Shown here: piece after piece, positions 60,803 through 64,000 of the stretch | Layout of the letters: every line of letters starts with the position of its first letter | Position numbering within the stretch: the first letter of the stretch is position 1 | Origin: Streptomyces sp. NBC_00536 | GTDB lineage: Bacteria > Actinomycetota > Actinomycetes > Streptomycetales > Streptomycetaceae | Assembly (NCBI RefSeq): GCF_036346295.1 | Contig: NZ_CP107819.1 | Coordinates: 2,976,001 to 3,040,000 of the forward strand | Direction: 5' to 3' | Length of the DNA: 64,000 bases | Program-made: the position numbers and the translations under genes | The notes under the pieces: generated by a model | What the model was told of the DNA's origin: nothing | The model's input: only the letters and a program-made list of their open reading frames with translations | Database searches by the model: none

Positions 60803-61840
60803 ATGCCCAAGTCCCGATCCTCCCTCCTCACCCGTCGCGGCCTGATCGCCGCGACCGGCGCCCTCGGGCTCGTCGCCGCGCTCACCGCGTGCGGCGGTTC
60901 CGACGCGAAGTCGGAGAAGGGCGGGACGGACAAGGCGGGGGCCGCCCAGGGCGCTTGGACCTTCAAGGACGACCTCGGCAAGGAGATCTCCCTCAAGGCC
61001 AAGCCGAAGAACATCGTCGCCTTCACCGGCACGGCCGCCGCGCTGTACGACTACGGCATCCCGGTCAAGGGCGTGTTCGGCCCGACGACCCTGCCGGACG
61101 GCAAGCCGGACGTGCAGGCCGGTTCGATGGACGTCAAGAAGGTCGAGATCCTCGGCAACGCCTACGACCAGTTCAATGTGGAGAAGTACGCGGCGCTGCA
61201 GCCCGACCTCCTCATCACCAACACCTGGGACGGCGCGCTCTGGTACGTGCCGGAGGCCTCCAAGGACAAGATCACGAAGCTGGCCCCGCCCGCCGCCATC
61301 GCCGTGGGCGGCGACGTCACCCTGACCAAGCCGCTGGAGCGGATGGCGGAGCTGGCGAAGTCCCTGGGCGCCGACATGAACGCCAAGAACGTCGTCGACG
61401 CCAAGGCCCGCTTCGAGGCGGCCTCCGCCAAGCTGCGCGCGGCCACCAAGGCCAACCCGGGCGTCAAGGTGCTCGTCGGCTCGGGCGCCGACCAGATGTT
61501 CTACGTCTCCACCGCGAAGACCTCGGCCGACCTCAAGTACTTCGAGGAGCTGGGCGTCGAGTTCGTCACCCCCGAGAAGCTGGACGCGGGCGGCTTCTTC
61601 GAGAGCCTCAGCTGGGAGAACGCCGGCAAGTACAAGGCCGACGTGATCATGCTGGACAACCGCAGCGCCACCCTCCAGCCGGAGGCCCTCAAGGCCAAGC
61701 CGACCTGGAACGAACTGCCCGCCGTCAAGGCCGGCCAGGTCATCCCGCGCGTCACCGAGCCGATCTACTCCTACGACAAGGCCGCCCAGCTCGTCGAGGA
61801 CCTCGCCGTCTCCATCGAGAAGGCCAAGAAGCTCGGCTGA
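60803..61840 (+). CDS. desE: Ferrioxamine-binding lipoprotein
   Basis: 345 residues. A Tat-like/lipoprotein signal with lipobox LTAC (Cys30) puts it on the outer face of the membrane. The mature part is the Fe-siderophore periplasmic-binding (FhuD/BtuF-like) fold: KNIVAFTGTAAALYDYGIPVKG, LQPDLLITNTWDG, KPTWNELPAVKAGQVIPRV. By position beside desF-desA and an iron box it is DesE, the ferrioxamine B receptor for import. Followed at 52 bp by desF. Confidence 0.92.
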   Translation: MPKSRSSLLTRRGLIAATGALGLVAALTACGGSDAKSEKGGTDKAGAAQGAWTFKDDLGKEISLKAKPKNIVAFTGTAAALYDYGIPVKGVFGPTTLPDGKPDVQAGSMDVKKVEILGNAYDQFNVEKYAALQPDLLITNTWDGALWYVPEASKDKITKLAPPAAIAVGGDVTLTKPLERMAELAKSLGADMNAKNVVDAKARFEAASAKLRAATKANPGVKVLVGSGADQMFYVSTAKTSADLKYFEELGVEFVTPEKLDAGGFFESLSWENAGKYKADVIMLDNRSATLQPEALKAKPTWNELPAVKAGQVIPRVTEPIYSYDKAAQLVEDLAVSIEKAKKLG

Positions 61841-61892
61841 CCCCGGCCCACCGCGCCCGCGACCACACCGATTCCCAGGGGGGACTCTCCGC

Positions 61893-62810
61893 ATGACCGT
61901 CACCGAACCGGCCACCGTCACCGAACCGGCCCCGGCCGCCGTCGCCCACTTCCGGTTCTTCGCACTCGAAGTGCTGCGCACCCGGCGCCTCGGGCACTCG
62001 TTCCTGCGCGTCACCTTCGGCGGCGAGTCCCTCGCGGACTTCCGTTCCGGCGGGTACGACCAGAGCCTCTCGCTCTTCCTCCCGCCGCCCCACCAGGAGC
62101 ACACCACGCTCCCGTCCACGGACGAGGAGACCTGGTTCGGCGCCTGGCGCGGGATGCCGGAGGAGGAGCGTCCGGTGATGCGTTCGTACACCGTGCGCGA
62201 GCAGCGGCGTACGGAGGCGGGCGTGGACGAGGTCGACATCGACTTCGTCCTGCACGGCGAGGGCAGCCCCGCCTCCTCCTGGGCGGGCCGGGCGGTGTCC
62301 GGCCGCCGGATCCTGGCGATCGGCCCGGCCGTCGCGGAGAACAAGTCCGTACGGTTCCAGCCGCCCGCGGACACGGACCTGGTCCTGATGTACGCCGACG
62401 AGACCGCGCTGCCCGCGGCCGCGGCGATCCTGGAGCGGCTCCCGGACGACGCCCGCGTGCGGGCCTGGTTCGAGGTGCCGCACGAGGACGACCGGCTCGC
62501 GCCGGCGGCCCCGGCGGGCGCGGACATCACCTGGATCGTCCGCGCGGACCAGGGGCCCGGGCGCACCGAGCGGGTGCTGGAGGCGCTGCGGGCGGCCGAA
62601 GTCCCGGACGCGCGGGCTCCGTACGCATGGATCGCGGGCGAGGCCGGCACGGTGCGTGCGGTCCGCCGCCATGTCGTGCAGGAACGTTCCATCGACCGGC
62701 GCGCGGTGCGTTTCACCGGTTACTGGCGGCTCGGCAGGAGCGAGGAGCAGCTGCTCGCCGAGGCGTACGCGGGCGAGGCTCCCAGCGAGGACCCCGACTC
62801 CGCGCTCTGA
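61893..62810 (+). CDS. desF: Siderophore-interacting (ferric reductase) flavoprotein
   Basis: 305 residues from ATG 61893, with GGGGGA upstream. SIP family: FAD-binding beta-barrel (LRVTFGGESLADF ... RSYTVREQR), an NAD(P)H domain (DLVLMYADETALPAAAAILERLP ... AYAWIAGEAGTVRAVRRHV) and a SIP-specific end (GYWRLGRSEEQLLAEAY). It reduces ferric siderophore inside the cell to free iron. N-terminal TVTEPATVTEPAP is a short repeat. Partner of DesE-dependent uptake. Confidence 0.9.
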   Translation: MTVTEPATVTEPAPAAVAHFRFFALEVLRTRRLGHSFLRVTFGGESLADFRSGGYDQSLSLFLPPPHQEHTTLPSTDEETWFGAWRGMPEEERPVMRSYTVREQRRTEAGVDEVDIDFVLHGEGSPASSWAGRAVSGRRILAIGPAVAENKSVRFQPPADTDLVLMYADETALPAAAAILERLPDDARVRAWFEVPHEDDRLAPAAPAGADITWIVRADQGPGRTERVLEALRAAEVPDARAPYAWIAGEAGTVRAVRRHVVQERSIDRRAVRFTGYWRLGRSEEQLLAEAYAGEAPSEDPDSAL

Positions 62811-62820
62811 CAGACAACGT

Positions 62821-62851
62821 GAAGGGCCCCGGCTTCCCGCCGGGGCCCTTC
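62821..62851 (+). terminator. Terminator after desF
   Basis: GAAGGGCCCCGGC (62821-62833) pairs perfectly with GCCGGGGCCCTTC (62839-62851) across TTCCC. It separates desEF from the desA operon. Confidence 0.9.
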
Positions 62852-62868
62852 CCCATTTGGTGCAGAAC

Positions 62869-62887
62869 TTAGGTTAGGCTAACCTAA
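62869..62887 (+). promoter_or_regulatory. Iron box upstream of desA
   Basis: TTAGGTTAGGCTAACCTAA is a perfect 19-bp palindrome and a consensus DmdR1/IdeR site, 45 bp before the desA ATG. Confidence 0.95.
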
Positions 62888-62931
62888 TCAACGCACCCCA
62901 CCCTCTCTTCCCTGCCCGGAGGAACCAGTTG

Positions 62932-64000
62932 ATGCGTCAGCATCTGCTCAACGAGACGACCGCGGACCTCTACCGGCGTTCCGTCACCGAGGGCGTCGCA
63001 CGCGTGGCCGCCAAAATCGCCACCACGGAACGCCCCCACACCGGCATATCCGTCGACGAACTCGCCCCGGTCATCAACGGGATCGACCTGGACAAGCCGC
63101 TGGAGGACCCGGCCCTCGTCCTGGACGAGCTGGAAGAGGTCTACCTGCGCGACGCGGTGTACTTCCACCACCCGCGCTACCTCGGTCACCTCAACTGCCC
63201 GGTCGTCATCCCCGCCGTGCTCGGCGAGGCGGTCCTCTCGGCCGTCAACTCCTCGCTCGACACCTGGGACCAGTCGATCGGCGGCACGCTCATCGAGCGC
63301 CGCCTCATCGACTGGACCTCCGGGCGCATCGGCTTCGGCCCCGGCGCGGACGGCGTCTTCACCTCCGGCGGCAGCCAGTCGAACTTCCACGCGCTGCTCC
63401 TCGCCCGGGACGAGGCCTGCCGGACCGTCATGCAGAGCAGCCTCGACCTGACCAAGTCGCAGGTGCTGCCGAAGCTCCGCATCTTCACCTCCGAGTGCAG
63501 CCACTTCAGCGTCCAGAAGTCGGCCGCCATGCTCGGCCTCGGCTACGAAGCGGTCATCTCCGTCCCCTGCGACGCCAAGCGCCGGATGGACACCTCGGTC
63601 CTCGCCCTGGAGCTGGAGAACTGCGCCCGCGAAGGCCTCTTCCCGATGGCCGTCGTCGCCACCGCGGGCACCACCGACTTCGGGTCCATCGACCCGCTCC
63701 AGGAGATCGCCGACCTGGCCGCCGAGCACTCCGCGTGGATGCACGTGGACGCCGCCTACGGCTGCGGCCTGCTGGCCTCCCCCACCCGCCGGCACCTCCT
63801 CGACGGCATCGAGCGGGCCGATTCGGTCACGGTCGACTACCACAAGTCGTTCTTCCAGCCCGTCTCCTCCAGCGCCGTCCTGGTCCGCGACCGCGACACC
63901 CTCAAGCACGCCACGTACCACGCGGACTACCTCAACCCGCGCCGGATGGCGGAGGAGCGGATCCCCAACCAGGTCGACAAGTCGATCCAGACGACGCGCC
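62932..64000 (+). CDS. desA: Lysine decarboxylase of desferrioxamine biosynthesis (3' truncated)
   Basis: Starts ATG 62932 with CGGAGGAACC upstream and runs open to the window edge (356 codons seen). PLP-dependent group II decarboxylase: the ring-stacking His191 in ECSHFSVQ, Asp273 in MHVDAAYG and the Schiff-base Lys305 in VDYHKSFFQP. Start MRQHLLNETTADLYRRSVTEG matches DesA. It decarboxylates lysine to cadaverine, the first step of desferrioxamine. Iron-repressed by the box at 62869-62887; desB-D should follow outside the window. Confidence 0.95.
   Translation, partial: MRQHLLNETTADLYRRSVTEGVARVAAKIATTERPHTGISVDELAPVINGIDLDKPLEDPALVLDELEEVYLRDAVYFHHPRYLGHLNCPVVIPAVLGEAVLSAVNSSLDTWDQSIGGTLIERRLIDWTSGRIGFGPGADGVFTSGGSQSNFHALLLARDEACRTVMQSSLDLTKSQVLPKLRIFTSECSHFSVQKSAAMLGLGYEAVISVPCDAKRRMDTSVLALELENCAREGLFPMAVVATAGTTDFGSIDPLQEIADLAAEHSAWMHVDAAYGCGLLASPTRRHLLDGIERADSVTVDYHKSFFQPVSSSAVLVRDRDTLKHATYHADYLNPRRMAEERIPNQVDKSIQTTR

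Overview
The window is high-GC actinobacterial DNA, almost certainly from a Streptomyces chromosome. The clearest markers are the desferrioxamine genes (desE, desF, start of desA) with perfect iron boxes beside a leucine-degradation (liu/mcc) operon, a copZ-copA pair with a CsoR-type operator, GTG starts with 4-nt stop/start overlaps, and a family of GC-rich palindromic repeats containing GTTTGAGG or its complement.

Layout. 0-5.3 kb is the edge of a natural-product locus: the tail of a saccharopine dehydrogenase-like enzyme, a stand-alone docking plus heterocyclization (Cy) domain protein, a two-component system ruined by a MITE and a palindromic repeat, a secreted protein and a phosphopantetheinyl transferase. 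5.3-11.1 kb holds a tandem-repeat patch and exported proteins: a subtilase, a WxL-like protein with its DUF916 partner, and an alpha/beta hydrolase. 11.1-14.5 kb is a tightly overlapped minus-strand array of mostly unknown small genes around an XRE/DUF5753 regulator and two DUF6879 proteins. It is the best candidate here for an undescribed system. 14.7-22.1 kb is a complete myo-inositol catabolic set (iolA, D, B, C on minus; iolE-like and iolG on plus) carrying several short coding repeats.

22.4-31.6 kb is mostly core: a small HTH protein, a CPA2 antiporter, copper export (copZ, copA), citrate synthase, RecD2 helicase and a DUF937 protein. 31.6-42 kb contains GNAT, EamA and LysR genes, a GH3 glycosidase, an S37 aminopeptidase and a giant fused ABC exporter. 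42-43.7 kb carries two divergent toxin-antitoxin pairs (vapBC and higBA). 43.7-48.5 kb has a ThDP enzyme and an agmatinase-family ureohydrolase opposite a PucR regulator, then an MmpS-like protein. 48.6-54.6 kb has an acyl-CoA dehydrogenase, TesB thioesterase, CDF metal transporter, MarR/SDR divergent pair and a phosphatase-like protein.

54-60.6 kb is the leucine/isovalerate operon with its TetR regulator: carboxyltransferase, biotin carboxylase/BCCP, HMG-CoA lyase and acyl-CoA dehydrogenase. Together they take a branched acyl-CoA to acetoacetate and acetyl-CoA. 60.7-64 kb is iron-regulated siderophore uptake, reductive release and synthesis. desA runs off the right edge. I saw no tRNA, rRNA or CRISPR array. 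Many plus-strand genes appear to be leaderless, with a TANNNT hexamer 6-8 nt before the start codon.
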